The notes beneath the pieces are model-generated. The model was not told where the DNA came from and made no database searches. It worked only from the letters and a program-made list of their open reading frames with translations. Position numbers and translations under genes: made by a program. From Sulfuricurvum sp. PD_MW2 (GTDB taxonomy: Bacteria; Campylobacterota; Campylobacteria; Campylobacterales; Sulfurimonadaceae): a DNA stretch of 64,000 bases. Shown piece by piece: positions 8,831 to 17,959 of this stretch. Each line of letters begins with the position of its first letter. The first letter of the stretch is position 1. The DNA is taken from NCBI RefSeq assembly GCF_002633015.1, contig NZ_NSIU01000006.1, forward strand, positions 27,381-91,380. The letters are read 5' to 3'.

Positions 8831-10048
8831 TTATTTGTTTTTTCGTGCTTTACCTGCGATAATAAAGCGTAGAGCGTTGAGTTTAATAAACCCGCCGGCA
8901 TCTTTTTGGTCATAGACTGAATCTTCTTCGAATGTACAATATTCCGGGTTGAACAATGATAAATCAGAACTGCGTCCGACAACCATCACATTACCTTTGT
9001 AGAGTTTCAAACGTACTGTTCCGTGGACATTTTGTTGCGTTTTATCGATAGCGGCTTGAAGCATTTCACGCTCAGGAGCAAACCAGAATCCGTTGTAAAT
9101 GAGCTTCGCATAGCGTGGCATTAACTCATCTTTAAGGTGTGCTTCTTCACGATCTAATGTCAAAGATTCGATGGCACGGTGTGCTTTGATCATAATTGTT
9201 CCACCCGGAGTTTCATAACATCCGCGGCTTTTCATACCGACAAAACGGTTTTCGACAATATCGGCACGACCGATTCCATGACGTCCTGCGATAATGTTGA
9301 GTTGCTCAAGCATTACAGCCGGAGACAATGCTTTACCGTTCAAACTGACAGGATCTCCTTTTTCATAGCCGATTTCGATGTATTCAGGCTCATCCGGTGC
9401 ATTTTGCGGAGATACTGTCCATCTCCACATACTCTCTTCCGGTTCTGCCGCCGGATCTTCAAGAATACCGCCTTCATACGAGATATGAAGCAAGTTTGCA
9501 TCCATGGAATATGGAGATTTTTTGCCGCTCATTTCGATTTTTATTCCGTGTTCTGCTGCATACGCAAGAAGTTTTTCTCTCGAATTCAAATCCCACTCAC
9601 GCCATGGAGCGATGATCGTGAGCGAGCTGTTTTGTCCTAAATATCCCATTTCAAAACGAACTTGGTCATTTCCTTTCCCCGTTGCTCCGTGGCTTACTGC
9701 ATCGGCACCTGTAATACGGGCGATTTCAGCTTGACGTTTCGCAATCAAAGGACGTGCAATCGACGTTCCTAAAAGATATTCTCCCTCATAAATTGCATTT
9801 GCGCGAAACATTGGGAAGACATAATCGCGTACAAACTCTTCACGAAGATCTTCGATATAGATGTTTTCAGGTTTGATTCCTAGGCTGAGGGCTTTTGCGC
9901 GTGCAGGTTCTACCTCTTCGCCTTGTCCGATGTCGGCTGTAAATGTGACGACTTCACATTTGTATTCATCTTGAAGCCATTTTAAAATAACACTGGTGTC
10001 CAACCCGCCTGAATAGGCAAGAACAACTTTTTTTACCTCTTTTTTCAT
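8831..10048 (-). CDS. argG: Argininosuccinate synthase
   Basis: A 405-residue enzyme that condenses citrulline and aspartate using ATP in arginine synthesis. The nucleotide-binding loop AYSGGLDTS is at the N-terminus, and the [13 protein letters not shown] and [17 protein letters not shown] segments are family hallmarks. ATG 10048 is chosen over ATG 10057, because AAGGAT then lies 8 bases upstream rather than overlapping the start codon. It is the first gene of the block down to era and has its own short leader with a hairpin. Confidence 0.96.
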   Translation of the reverse strand: MKKEVKKVVLAYSGGLDTSVILKWLQDEYKCEVVTFTADIGQGEEVEPARAKALSLGIKPENIYIEDLREEFVRDYVFPMFRANAIYEGEYLLGTSIARPLIAKRQAEIARITGADAVSHGATGKGNDQVRFEMGYLGQNSSLTIIAPWREWDLNSREKLLAYAAEHGIKIEMSGKKSPYSMDANLLHISYEGGILEDPAAEPEESMWRWTVSPQNAPDEPEYIEIGYEKGDPVSLNGKALSPAVMLEQLNIIAGRHGIGRADIVENRFVGMKSRGCYETPGGTIMIKAHRAIESLTLDREEAHLKDELMPRYAKLIYNGFWFAPEREMLQAAIDKTQQNVHGTVRLKLYKGNVMVVGRSSDLSLFNPEYCTFEEDSVYDQKDAGGFIKLNALRFIIAGKARKNK

Positions 10049-10076
10049 ATTATGCATCCTTATCGTTGATACCCAT

Positions 10077-10096
10077 ACTCCACATTGGTGTGGAGT
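10077..10096 (-). promoter_or_regulatory. Hairpin in the argG leader
   Basis: A perfect 8-bp inverted repeat, ACTCCACA-TTGG-TGTGGAGT, lies 29 bases upstream of the argG start. On the minus strand a TAAAAT-like -10 box occurs about 15 bases before it, so the transcript would start with this stem-loop. No U-run follows, so it is not a classical terminator. Its role (5' mRNA stabiliser or protein-binding site) is unknown. Confidence 0.45.
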
Positions 10097-10135
10097 GAAT
10101 ACCGCGATTTTATCAAAAAAAGGGTGAGAAAATTG

Positions 10136-10390
10136 TTAAAATTTGAGATTTAGGGAAGAGGGGGCTTCCGGTTGGGTAGATTTTAGAAAATTGAGGTTGT
10201 TTTTGATTTGTTGAAGGATCTGTGCAGTCTGAATTTTATCTTTTTCAATTAATGCTTTGACTTGCATCAAAAGATACGAAGCTTCTTCCATCTGGGCAAT
10301 GTTTTCAAATTGAGGCGTTTCATCCAAAAGGATAGAAATACTCTCAATGTCTTCAAGTATCAAAGCTTTTTTAAGCTTGGCTAGCCACAT
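10136..10390 (-). CDS. Small FliT-like / hypothetical protein after fliS
   Basis: An 84-residue, mostly helical, acidic protein that starts inside the 3' end of fliS (20-base overlap). It has the size and position of FliT-type flagellar export chaperones, which usually follow fliS, but no diagnostic motif can be read. It probably binds a flagellar export substrate or FliS; this rests on context alone. Confidence 0.55.
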   Translation of the reverse strand: MWLAKLKKALILEDIESISILLDETPQFENIAQMEEASYLLMQVKALIEKDKIQTAQILQQIKNNLNFLKSTQPEAPSSLNLKF

Positions 10391-10754
10391 TCGTACTCTC
10401 TTTCCATGCTTCTAAAAGCCCTTTAAACACCTGGTTGATTTCATCGAGTTTTGTTGAATCATTGTGAAGATTGGCTTCAACGAGAAGACGGAGTTGATAC
10501 GTGTAAAGACCGGCCAAATAGTGGGATACGTCACCTTGGTTATAATCTAAAACATTAATCAGTTCACTGATAACGGCACTTGAACGATTAATCCAATAGG
10601 TGCGTCGTTCAATATCATTTTCATTCATTGAACGCTTCGCTTGCATATTAAAACGTAAAATCCCCTCGTACATCATTTGAATCAGTTTCTCCGGCGATTC
10701 TACGCCGATATTATTTTGGGCATATGTATTGTATGCGAGATTGGAAGTCATCAA
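10371..10754 (-). CDS. fliS: Flagellin export chaperone FliS
   Basis: A 127-residue helical protein with the FliS N-terminus (AYNTYAQNNIGVESPEKLIQMMYEGIL is the region at about 7-33) and a C-terminal segment that packs on the flagellin tail. FliS holds flagellin unfolded in the cytoplasm until export. It follows flaG with a 72-base gap where fliD is often found in related operons; here no fliD reading frame is present. Confidence 0.9.
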   Translation of the reverse strand: MMTSNLAYNTYAQNNIGVESPEKLIQMMYEGILRFNMQAKRSMNENDIERRTYWINRSSAVISELINVLDYNQGDVSHYLAGLYTYQLRLLVEANLHNDSTKLDEINQVFKGLLEAWKESTNVASQA

Positions 10755-10826
10755 AAATCCTTTAATTTTTTAAAAAATAAATTATTAATCTAAATAGTAT
10801 GAACAGAGAATCAACTGGAGGGCTAG

Positions 10827-11219
10827 TTATCCTTTTTGGTCAAATAGCATCCCGTTAACTTCTTGCATTTTTGGTAAAAGTGCTTCAGCCTGTTCAACCG
10901 GAAAACGTCTGAGCATACGATTGCTCTTCGTATCAATTACAGAAACATAAAAATCATCCGACGAATTATCAAAACCGAATTTCAACGTAGTGTTAAACGG
11001 ATTTAATGATTGATTGAGTTGCTCAATCAATTTATCCATTTGTTCTTGTGAATCGACTTTTGATGTCTTTTGCTCACTGCTGATTTGTGCTGCTTGATCT
11101 TGTTGGATCTGTGCTTTTTGTATTTGCTGCACACTTTGTGTCGTCGAAACATCACCGCTGCTTTTCGGTGTTGAACTTTGAGTTTGCTGCATTTTTGCAG
11201 TCGTTTGAAAGATTTCCAT
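10827..11219 (-). CDS. flaG: FlaG family flagellar protein
   Basis: A 130-residue protein with a Gln/Ser-rich, disordered N-terminal half and a conserved C-terminal FlaG domain (about 60-130: LNPFNTTLKFGFD then RMLRRFPVEQAE). FlaG influences filament length and is a late flagellar gene. An ATG preceded by AAGGAGAATTACC starts it. A near-consensus sigma-28 promoter lies 40-66 bases upstream. Confidence 0.88.
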   Translation of the reverse strand: MEIFQTTAKMQQTQSSTPKSSGDVSTTQSVQQIQKAQIQQDQAAQISSEQKTSKVDSQEQMDKLIEQLNQSLNPFNTTLKFGFDNSSDDFYVSVIDTKSNRMLRRFPVEQAEALLPKMQEVNGMLFDQKG

Positions 11220-11258
11220 GGTAATTCTCCTTATAAATATAAGACGATTCTTACCCCT

Positions 11259-11285
11259 AGATCGTCTAAAAAAACAAAAACTTTA
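11259..11285 (-). promoter_or_regulatory. Sigma-28 (FliA) promoter of flaG-fliS
   Basis: On the minus strand the sequence reads TAAAGTTT, an 11-base spacer, then GACGATCT. The sigma-28 consensus is TAAAGTTT-N11-GCCGATAA, so the -35 matches 8/8 and the -10 matches 5/8 at the right spacing. This makes flaG-fliS-fliT a late-class flagellar transcript. Confidence 0.8.
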
Positions 11286-11311
11286 ATATCTTCCGTGATA
11301 ATCTTGCAATT

Positions 11312-12517
11312 ATGAAACGCTATTTAACACTTTTACGCAATGAACCGCTTCTGCGCCGTCTCTCAATCATTCAACTTCTTGCTTATTTTGGAGCATGGTT
11401 TAGCAATGTCGCTATTTATACGTTACTGATCCAAATGGGGGCCGATGCGACTACCATTGCGCTGGTGGCAGCTCTGCATTTTTTGCCTGGAGTGTTTCAA
11501 GCACCTTTGAGCGGTGTCATTTTAGATCGTATACATCCCAAAAAATTGATGATTATTTTAACGGCTATTGAGATAGTTTGTACATTGACACTGATTCGAG
11601 TTGATAGTATCGATATGTTATGGCTCCTTTATCTATTGGTTTTCATCCGTATGGGGGCATCGAGTTTTCATTTTACGGTAGAAATGTCATTGTTACCGCG
11701 TATTTTAGAAGGGAAAGCTCTTCAAGCAGCCAATGAAATCCACTCTATAATCTGGTCATTATCGTATACTATGGGTATGACATTAAGCGGATTGGTTGTG
11801 TATTGGGTAGGTGTAACGACAGCTTTTTTATTGGATGCCGGTTTATTTATGATCGTGCTGTTTTTAATCTTCTCACTAAAAATTGAGGTTGATTTTAGTC
11901 AAAATCTTTCAAAAATAAGTGCGATGATGAAAGAGGCGTTTATTTACATTCGTCAAAATCCTATTGTGTATCATTTGATGTTTTTACATGCAATTTTGGG
12001 ATTTACCGCATTTGATGCATTGGTGGCATTAGCGGCAAAGCACTATTATGCCCAGATTATTGCCGTATCTTTAGGGATAGGCCTTCTCAATGCAGCCCGC
12101 GCGGTTGGTTTGGTGATTGGGCCTATGGTATTAGGGCATTGGATTAATAATCGACGTTTGGGATGGCTTTTTTTCGGAGGGGGGAGTGCTATTGCATTGT
12201 GGGCATTTTTGATTGACAATTTTTACGGCTCACTTTTAGCTTCTGTAGCAGTAGGATTTGTTACAACGACATTATGGTCGTATACCTACACGCTATTGCA
12301 GCATCATACACACAGCGACTTTTATGGAAGAGTGATCGCATATAACGATATGATCTTTTTAAGTGTTGGTGCGGCCGTTTCTTTGCTTATCGGATATTTG
12401 GCGTCGTATGGGTTGTCTTTGAGCCTTATCGCATTGTTGATTGCGAGTGTATTTGTAATGGCATCATTGTATTATTTATGGGTGTCTAAAACATATCAAC
12501 TGAAGGAACTGGAATGA
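11312..12517 (+). CDS. MFS transporter, efflux type
   Basis: A 401-residue integral membrane protein with about 12 predicted helices. The loop between helices 2 and 3 carries the MFS motif-A-like GVILDRIHPKKL, and the protein resembles the enterobactin-exporter/MFS_3 type of drug or metabolite efflux carriers. The substrate cannot be read from sequence. It is transcribed divergently from flaG, with 92 bases between, and overlaps the next gene by ATGA. No strong Shine-Dalgarno precedes the ATG. Confidence 0.8.
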   Translation: MKRYLTLLRNEPLLRRLSIIQLLAYFGAWFSNVAIYTLLIQMGADATTIALVAALHFLPGVFQAPLSGVILDRIHPKKLMIILTAIEIVCTLTLIRVDSIDMLWLLYLLVFIRMGASSFHFTVEMSLLPRILEGKALQAANEIHSIIWSLSYTMGMTLSGLVVYWVGVTTAFLLDAGLFMIVLFLIFSLKIEVDFSQNLSKISAMMKEAFIYIRQNPIVYHLMFLHAILGFTAFDALVALAAKHYYAQIIAVSLGIGLLNAARAVGLVIGPMVLGHWINNRRLGWLFFGGGSAIALWAFLIDNFYGSLLASVAVGFVTTTLWSYTYTLLQHHTHSDFYGRVIAYNDMIFLSVGAAVSLLIGYLASYGLSLSLIALLIASVFVMASLYYLWVSKTYQLKELE

Positions 12518-12801
12518 TAAATCACATGATTTTTGAATCAAACGGCCAAGAAATTGATTTAAAAAAAATAACACGTCTTTATCCGGCTGTTTTGATTCAA
12601 GCAGGAGGCGAAAGGGCTTCAGTTTCTTTGGAATGGGCGGAAATGAAAGCCGACCAAATAACGGTAGAAGCGTATCTTTTGGTTTGTGATGTTGATCCGG
12701 TAGGAGAAGTACCGCTCAATCGTATTGAATTGCGATATGAAACGAAAGAGGCACTTTTTCGTGCCATGGAAGAGGTAGCAGAGCGTTTTAAGGGATTGTA
12801 A
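12514..12801 (+). CDS. Hypothetical protein coupled to the MFS gene
   Basis: A 95-residue soluble protein, start overlapping the MFS stop as ATGA. It looks like a small alpha+beta domain and has no motif I recognise. Translational coupling suggests a role connected with the transporter or simple operon membership. It ends 3 bases from the convergent PAS gene. Confidence 0.7.
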   Translation: MINHMIFESNGQEIDLKKITRLYPAVLIQAGGERASVSLEWAEMKADQITVEAYLLVCDVDPVGEVPLNRIELRYETKEALFRAMEEVAERFKGL

Positions 12802-12803
12802 GA

Positions 12804-13220
12804 TTATTGTTTTTCTTGAGCTAGTAGTTCTCGGTATTGTTCTTCAACAATTTTAAGGCGATTACGGTCAGGCATTTTACGCGATGCTATATAACCGATG
12901 ATTTCACCCGCTTCATTGAGTTTCGGGACGATATGAACGACAACCCAGTAAAATTTCCCGTCTTTGCGAAGATTTTTAACATAACCTTCCCAGATTTTAC
13001 CGCTTTCAATCACTTTCCACATCCCCTCAAAACCGGCTTTTGGCATATCGGGATGACGCAATAAACTGTGTGGCTGTCCAACGGCTTCAGTGGCAGTATA
13101 GCCGGTCATTTCGGTGAACTTTCGGTTAACGTAAGTAATGATTCCTTTTGTATCGGTTTCGGAAATCAAACTTCTTCCATCAAATAACACTTCTTCGTTC
13201 ACCGGGGTAGGGCGTTTCAT
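12804..13220 (-). CDS. Stand-alone PAS-domain protein (Aer/CetB type)
   Basis: A 138-residue protein that is essentially one PAS domain: TYVNRKFTEMTGYTATEAVG, HSLLRHPDMP and WEGYVKNLRKDGKFYWV are the hallmarks of the Aer-type FAD-binding PAS group. There is no HAMP, methyl-accepting or kinase domain. Campylobacter CetB is a comparable solo PAS protein that signals through a separate membrane partner (CetA) in energy taxis; no such partner is adjacent here. Redox or oxygen sensing is therefore inferred. Confidence 0.8.
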   Translation of the reverse strand: MKRPTPVNEEVLFDGRSLISETDTKGIITYVNRKFTEMTGYTATEAVGQPHSLLRHPDMPKAGFEGMWKVIESGKIWEGYVKNLRKDGKFYWVVVHIVPKLNEAGEIIGYIASRKMPDRNRLKIVEEQYRELLAQEKQ

Positions 13221-13311
13221 TGAGGTAAATCCTAAGCTTAAAATTAAATATAATAATGTGATTATAACGTGATTATTGCTAAAAAAAAAGTTAAATGGCA
13301 GTTATGTTTTG

Positions 13312-13317
13312 TATAAT
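13312..13317 (+). promoter_or_regulatory. -10 box (TATAAT) for the mutS7-like/dapE unit
   Basis: A perfect TATAAT lies 39 bases upstream of the mutS-like ATG in the divergent intergenic region. There is no recognisable TTGACA at -35, which is usual for housekeeping promoters in this phylum. Confidence 0.55.
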
Positions 13318-13355
13318 TTTCGTTATGACACAACATCTGATAAAACGGTGGTACC

Positions 13356-15380
13356 ATGCAAAACTCACAGGCATCTTTATTTATAGATCGTAATAAAAAC
13401 GGGTATTCGATCGGATTGAGTATGTTTGAACCCTATGGACTCCGAGGATGGTTTTGTGAACTCGAAGCCGATTCGGCACACCCTTATGGAGCGATTGATA
13501 GGGCATTGCATCTTTTGTTTGTAACCGATATTACCTCTTTGATCATCGGAGCGACTTCACGTGCATTGTTTGAGGAGATAGCGGATAATTTATCGATGTT
13601 TGACGCTGCTTTTGATCCGCACTATTTTGACCTACAAGAACAAAATGAACTCTTTAAAAAAGTTTTTTCCATACACTCTTTATTGAGTCCGATTGAACAT
13701 TTGAGCCTTGAAAATAAACCTTTGTCCGCGCAGGCACTTGCCTTGATCTCAAATCATTTTCTGCACAATGAAAATACGATGTACGCAACACCAAGAGTAT
13801 TGGAAACATCCACACTAATGGATTTAGGAAATAATGCGCTTGAACAGCTTGAACTGATGACACTCGATCCACGTCAGCCGAGTATTGCAAAACTCATGCT
13901 TGATATGAGCACCCCGATGGGGAAACGGTTGGGACGATTTAGACTTTTTTTACCGATCAAAGACTCCGCTGAACTGAATCGTCGATACGCTTGGATCGAA
14001 ACGCTTAACCCGCATGCGCCTTGGATGAACGATCGATTAGCTCAAATAGAAGATATGGATCTTCTATGGTGGGATATTCAGCATCGAAAAACAGAGAAAA
14101 TTGAGAGTTTTCTGCACTCGTTTGCAATGTTTCGAGAAATCCAAAATTATTGTGCAAAACACAAGCTTACTCAGATAACTTTGAAAGATGGGGTAGACGA
14201 GGGGTGGGAGATTGAGCTTCGTAATCATTGCAATGAACGTGAATGGATAGCTGCACAAGCACAAGCCATCCGTCGCACAATAGATTGGATTGCGCAGATA
14301 GATGTTGCTGTAACATCAGCCCTTTGTGCTCAAAAATATAAGCTCATCCGTCCTACCGTTGTGGATACGACAAAAGAAAATTTTTTACAAATGAGCGGAC
14401 TGCGTCATCTTTTGGTTGAAGTGCAGGGGATCGAGTATATCCCTAATGACATCGTCATGGGTGATCGAGATTATGTGGATCTCCCATACCCGGATACGGT
14501 GATGCTTGATTCCAAAGTGCATGATGGTGCCAATATCCGAGGTGTACTCCTTTATGGAATCAACTCCAGCGGAAAATCATCATTGATGAAAAGTATAGGA
14601 ATAGCAAGTGTATTGGCACAAAGCGGGTTTTATGTCCCTGCTAAAGCGATGAAATTTTCATTGTTTGATGGATTGTATACCCGTATCCAGTCTCGAGATA
14701 ATGTCGCAAAGTCTCTTTCGACATTCGGTGTGGAGATGTTGGAACTCAATGCTATTTTTAGCCGTGCAACCTCGCGTACCTTGGTTTTGGGAGATGAAAT
14801 CAGCCATGGAACGGAAACGCTCTCTGCGGTCTCCATCGTTGCCAGTACTATTATGGAATTGAGTGCCAAAGGGTGTTTGTTTTTGATGACAACCCATCTG
14901 CATCAACTCTCAATGATCAGTGAACTCAGCCGTTTGCGGGAAGTGGTTCATTTGCATTTGAGTGTACGCTATGATGAGGATCGAGATCGTCTTATCTATG
15001 ATCGGATCCTTAAACCGGGTCGGGGGAGCAGTGTATACGGTTTGGAATTTGCCGAATCGCTGCACATGAATTCCCGCTTTTTAGAGAATGCCAAACGGTT
15101 GCGTGAAAAGCTGGCAAAAGAGTATGATGTTTTGGAGTTGGGTAACCAAAAAGAGTACATCAAACGCTATCGTGAAGTCGTTGCATGCGAATGTGTCATA
15201 TGCGGTGCATTGATCCGTAACTCACAAAAAAATTTTCATCTCAAAGAACATCACCATCTTATACCTTTATGTGAAACTCACACTCATGACGTTTCACAAG
15301 GCAAAATCAAACTGCAAGGCTTTATAATGACGCCACAAGGTTTGCGTCTTGAATATGAGACACAGTTGAAAGAGGAATAG
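13356..15380 (+). CDS. MutS-family ATPase with C-terminal HNH-like zinc domain (MutS7-like)
   Basis: A 674-residue protein. The MutS core region (about 145-345) contains LMDLGNNALEQLEL and TPMGKRLGRF. The ABC-type ATPase follows, with Walker A GINSSGKS (401-408), Walker B LVLGDEISHG (476-485) and the TTHLHQL region. Residues 611-655 form a Cys/His cluster (CVIC, EHHHLIPLCETH) like an HNH nuclease module. This layout fits the MutS7 subfamily known from Campylobacterota, octocoral mitochondria and some giant viruses. Compared with ordinary HNH tails (LCxxCH..VH), the second Cys is His645 equivalent and the final His is missing, so nuclease activity is uncertain. A canonical MutS mismatch-recognition motif is not seen. 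Confidence 0.8.
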   Translation: MQNSQASLFIDRNKNGYSIGLSMFEPYGLRGWFCELEADSAHPYGAIDRALHLLFVTDITSLIIGATSRALFEEIADNLSMFDAAFDPHYFDLQEQNELFKKVFSIHSLLSPIEHLSLENKPLSAQALALISNHFLHNENTMYATPRVLETSTLMDLGNNALEQLELMTLDPRQPSIAKLMLDMSTPMGKRLGRFRLFLPIKDSAELNRRYAWIETLNPHAPWMNDRLAQIEDMDLLWWDIQHRKTEKIESFLHSFAMFREIQNYCAKHKLTQITLKDGVDEGWEIELRNHCNEREWIAAQAQAIRRTIDWIAQIDVAVTSALCAQKYKLIRPTVVDTTKENFLQMSGLRHLLVEVQGIEYIPNDIVMGDRDYVDLPYPDTVMLDSKVHDGANIRGVLLYGINSSGKSSLMKSIGIASVLAQSGFYVPAKAMKFSLFDGLYTRIQSRDNVAKSLSTFGVEMLELNAIFSRATSRTLVLGDEISHGTETLSAVSIVASTIMELSAKGCLFLMTTHLHQLSMISELSRLREVVHLHLSVRYDEDRDRLIYDRILKPGRGSSVYGLEFAESLHMNSRFLENAKRLREKLAKEYDVLELGNQKEYIKRYREVVACECVICGALIRNSQKNFHLKEHHHLIPLCETHTHDVSQGKIKLQGFIMTPQGLRLEYETQLKEE

Positions 15381-15382
15381 TT

Positions 15383-16480
15383 TTGGACATTATCGCGTTA
15401 TTTAAAAAACTTTTGGAATCACCGAGTATCACTCCGGAGGATGGCGGTATTTTTGATTTTTTGGATACCTATTTGGAAGGATTTACAATTATCCGTATCG
15501 ATTGTGAAGGGGTGAAAAACTTTTTTGCATATCGTCATTTCGGAGCGGGAAAACATCTTTGTTTCGCAGGACATGTGGATGTTGTCCCGATCGGAGATGG
15601 ATGGAATAGTGATCCGTTCGTAGCAACCGAAAAAGAAGGATTTATCTATGCGCGAGGGGCGCAGGATATGAAAAGTGGTGTTGCGGCATTTGTCCAAGCT
15701 CTAAAAGAAGCAAACACGTTTGAGGGGACACTGTCAATCTTGCTGACATCAGATGAGGAAGGTCCGGCGAAGTTCGGAACACTTGAAGTTTTGAAATATC
15801 TCAAAGAACACAATCTGCTTCCCGATGCGGTTGTGGTTGCCGAACCGACCTGCGAAGAGCGATTTGGAGATGCGATCAAAGTAGGACGCCGAGGTTCGAT
15901 CAACGGAGTTATCGAAATCATCGGAAAACAAGGACACGCGGCATATCCCGAAAAAGCGATTAACCCGGTACATCAAATTGCCCCTGTCCTTTCTCATATT
16001 GCGGGTGCTTTTTTGGATGAGGGGGATGAGTATTTCGCCCCAAGTCAAATCGTTATCACCGATATACGTGCAGGGATCGAGACGACGAATGTCTCTCCGG
16101 GCAAGCTAAAGATGATGTTTAATGTCCGTAACTCCACTCGAACTGATCAAGAAAAAATTAGAGCATTTATCGATTCACAGCTTTGTGGAATGGACTATAC
16201 TCTCAGTTTGGATCAATCGGCATACCCGTTTGTGACGGATGCTTCAACTCCTATTGTACGAGCATTGCAAAATGCCATCGTCGAGGTGTGCGGTATCAAT
16301 CCTAAAAATTCGACGGCAGGCGGGACATCCGATGCTCGGTTTGTTGCAACATACGGGATCGATGTGATCGAATTTGGTGTCATCAATGATACGATTCATG
16401 CTCCGAACGAACGTACTTCGATAGAAGAGGTGAAAAATCTTTATACAGTTTTTACAAAGTTGATCAATAATTTTCGGTAA
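15383..16480 (+). CDS. dapE: Succinyl-diaminopimelate desuccinylase
   Basis: A 365-residue M20 metallohydrolase that makes LL-diaminopimelate for lysine and peptidoglycan synthesis. Metal and catalytic residues lie in FAGHVDVVP, GAQDMKSG, TSDEEGP and the C-terminal DTIHAPNE. The start is TTG at 15383, preceded by AGAGGAA that overlaps the mutS-like stop; no ATG fits the conserved N-terminus. The two genes are probably cotranscribed. Confidence 0.93.
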   Translation: MDIIALFKKLLESPSITPEDGGIFDFLDTYLEGFTIIRIDCEGVKNFFAYRHFGAGKHLCFAGHVDVVPIGDGWNSDPFVATEKEGFIYARGAQDMKSGVAAFVQALKEANTFEGTLSILLTSDEEGPAKFGTLEVLKYLKEHNLLPDAVVVAEPTCEERFGDAIKVGRRGSINGVIEIIGKQGHAAYPEKAINPVHQIAPVLSHIAGAFLDEGDEYFAPSQIVITDIRAGIETTNVSPGKLKMMFNVRNSTRTDQEKIRAFIDSQLCGMDYTLSLDQSAYPFVTDASTPIVRALQNAIVEVCGINPKNSTAGGTSDARFVATYGIDVIEFGVINDTIHAPNERTSIEEVKNLYTVFTKLINNFR

Positions 16481-16509
16481 AATTCGATTTTTCGGAAAAA
16501 GGTAAAAAA

Positions 16510-16905
16510 ATGAAAAAATTAGCACTATTATCTTTATTGATAGTGAATCTTTTGGGGAGCGATATTGCTTGGACCGATACGTATGAGCAAGCGCAAGCCA
16601 AAGCGAAAAAAGAGTCTAAGCCTTTATTGGTTCTCATCACAACTGAACAGTGCCGATGGTGCCGTAAACTTGAAGCTACAACATTGCAAGACGATGATGT
16701 GATTTCGAAATTAAATACAAAATTTGTAACCGTTCATGTGACACGTGATAAAAGCAGTTATCCTAAAAACCTAACGGCTAAAATGGTTCCAATGAGTTAT
16801 TTTTTAGACGGTAACGGAAAAGTGATCTATTCGATGCCGGGATATTGGCCGGTGGATGATTACCAATCGATTCTGGATGATGCAATAGTTAAATATAAAA
16901 AATAA
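16510..16905 (+). CDS. Periplasmic thioredoxin-fold protein (CRWC)
   Basis: A 131-residue protein with a signal peptide (about 1-17, ending LLGSDIA) and a thioredoxin-like domain with the active site [12 protein letters not shown]; the cis-Pro region is MVPMSYF. This resembles Thioredoxin_7/SoxW-like small periplasmic thioredoxins, which reduce or shuffle disulfides. An AAGG precedes the ATG. It is followed 11 bases later by ridA. Confidence 0.8.
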   Translation: MKKLALLSLLIVNLLGSDIAWTDTYEQAQAKAKKESKPLLVLITTEQCRWCRKLEATTLQDDDVISKLNTKFVTVHVTRDKSSYPKNLTAKMVPMSYFLDGNGKVIYSMPGYWPVDDYQSILDDAIVKYKK

Positions 16906-16916
16906 AAGGACTAAAG

Positions 16917-17291
16917 ATGATTCAAAACGTACAAACTTCAAATGCTCCGGCTGCAATCGGGCCATATTCTCAAGCGATGATTGCCAATGGTATGGTATTT
17001 ACATCAGGTCAAATTGCACTGACTCCTGCAGGTGAAATGATCAATGGCGATGTCAGCGCTCAATGTGTTCAAGTTGTCTCAAACCTCAAAGCGGTTTTGG
17101 AAGCAGCAGGAAGTTCATTTGATAAAGTGATCAAAACGACGATCTTTTTGGCGGATATGGATGACTTTGCAGCGGTTAATGCTATCTATGGCGAAGCATT
17201 CGGTGATCACAAACCTGCACGTTCTACCGTAGCCGTGAAAACGTTACCGAAAAATGCACTTGTTGAGATTGATGCTATCGCTTTAATTTAA
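16917..17291 (+). CDS. ridA: RidA family enamine/imine deaminase
   Basis: A 124-residue YjgF/YER057c/UK114 family protein that hydrolyses reactive enamines released by PLP enzymes. The signature region includes AIGPYSQAM near the N-terminus and the C-terminal [21 protein letters not shown], with the catalytic Arg in it. Length and motifs are canonical. Confidence 0.94.
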   Translation: MIQNVQTSNAPAAIGPYSQAMIANGMVFTSGQIALTPAGEMINGDVSAQCVQVVSNLKAVLEAAGSSFDKVIKTTIFLADMDDFAAVNAIYGEAFGDHKPARSTVAVKTLPKNALVEIDAIALI

Positions 17292-17309
17292 GCTTAAATA
17301 AACGTTGGC

Positions 17310-17315
17310 TATAAT
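17310..17315 (+). promoter_or_regulatory. -10 box (TATAAT) for rplU-rpmA
   Basis: A perfect TATAAT lies in the 61-base gap between ridA and rplU, 38 bases before the rplU start, with TTGG-type sequence just upstream. The predicted start of transcription leaves a short leader ending in AAGGAACGCTA before the ATG. Confidence 0.6.
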
Positions 17316-17352
17316 TCGCCACTTTTTGTAGACTTGTAAGTAAGGAACGCTA

Positions 17353-17661
17353 ATGTACGCAATTATCAAAAACGGCGGAAAACAGTATAAAGTTCAAGAG
17401 GGTGATATCCTTTTGTTCGATAAAATGGGTCTTGAGCCTAAATCAACCGTCGAAATCAAAGAAGTTCTTGCCGTAAATAACGGTGAACTTAAAACCGGTA
17501 CCCCATTTGTTAGTGGTGCTGTTGTTACTGCTGAGGTTATCAATGAAGGTCGTGACCGTAAAGTCGTGATCTACAAAAAACGTCGTCGTAAAGACAGCAA
17601 ATTGAAACGTGGTTTCAGAAGAGATCACACACGCGTTCGCATCGTTAAGATCGCTGCGTAA
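17353..17661 (+). CDS. rplU: 50S ribosomal protein L21
   Basis: A 102-residue L21 with the N-terminal [18 protein letters not shown] and the C-terminal basic [20 protein letters not shown] segment that binds 23S rRNA. It is directly followed by rpmA, as in nearly all bacteria. Confidence 0.97.
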   Translation: MYAIIKNGGKQYKVQEGDILLFDKMGLEPKSTVEIKEVLAVNNGELKTGTPFVSGAVVTAEVINEGRDRKVVIYKKRRRKDSKLKRGFRRDHTRVRIVKIAA

Positions 17662-17684
17662 TTATTTTAAAGTAGGAGGACAGC

Positions 17685-17942
17685 ATGGCTCATAAGAAAG
17701 GTCAGGGTAGTACACAGAATAACCGCGACTCAGCGGGACGTAGACTCGGTGTCAAAAAATACGGTGGTGAATTCGTAAGAGCGGGTAATATCGTTATTCG
17801 TCAACGCGGAACAAAAGTTCATCCTGGTAAAAATATCGGTATGGGTAAAGACCATACATTGTATGCGTTGGTTGACGGTGTCGTTGCGTTCGAACGTAAA
17901 GACAAAACTCGCAAACAAGTTTCAATCATTCCTGCCGCTTAA
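17685..17942 (+). CDS. rpmA: 50S ribosomal protein L27
   Basis: An 85-residue L27. The N-terminus [18 protein letters not shown] is the form that reaches the peptidyl-transferase centre without a cleaved extension. It is preceded by GGAGGA and followed by a strong terminator. Confidence 0.97.
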   Translation: MAHKKGQGSTQNNRDSAGRRLGVKKYGGEFVRAGNIVIRQRGTKVHPGKNIGMGKDHTLYALVDGVVAFERKDKTRKQVSIIPAA

Positions 17943-17959
17943 TTTTTCCCAAAACTCTC

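Noticed and set aside
8821..8982. A 54-codon N-terminal extension of the FTR-rhodanese frame
   Set aside because: It lies within the 3' end of argG, and a good ribosome site precedes the ATG at 8820.
9179..9640. A 153-codon open frame on the plus strand
   Set aside because: It is antisense to the conserved argG coding sequence and has no Shine-Dalgarno or family features.
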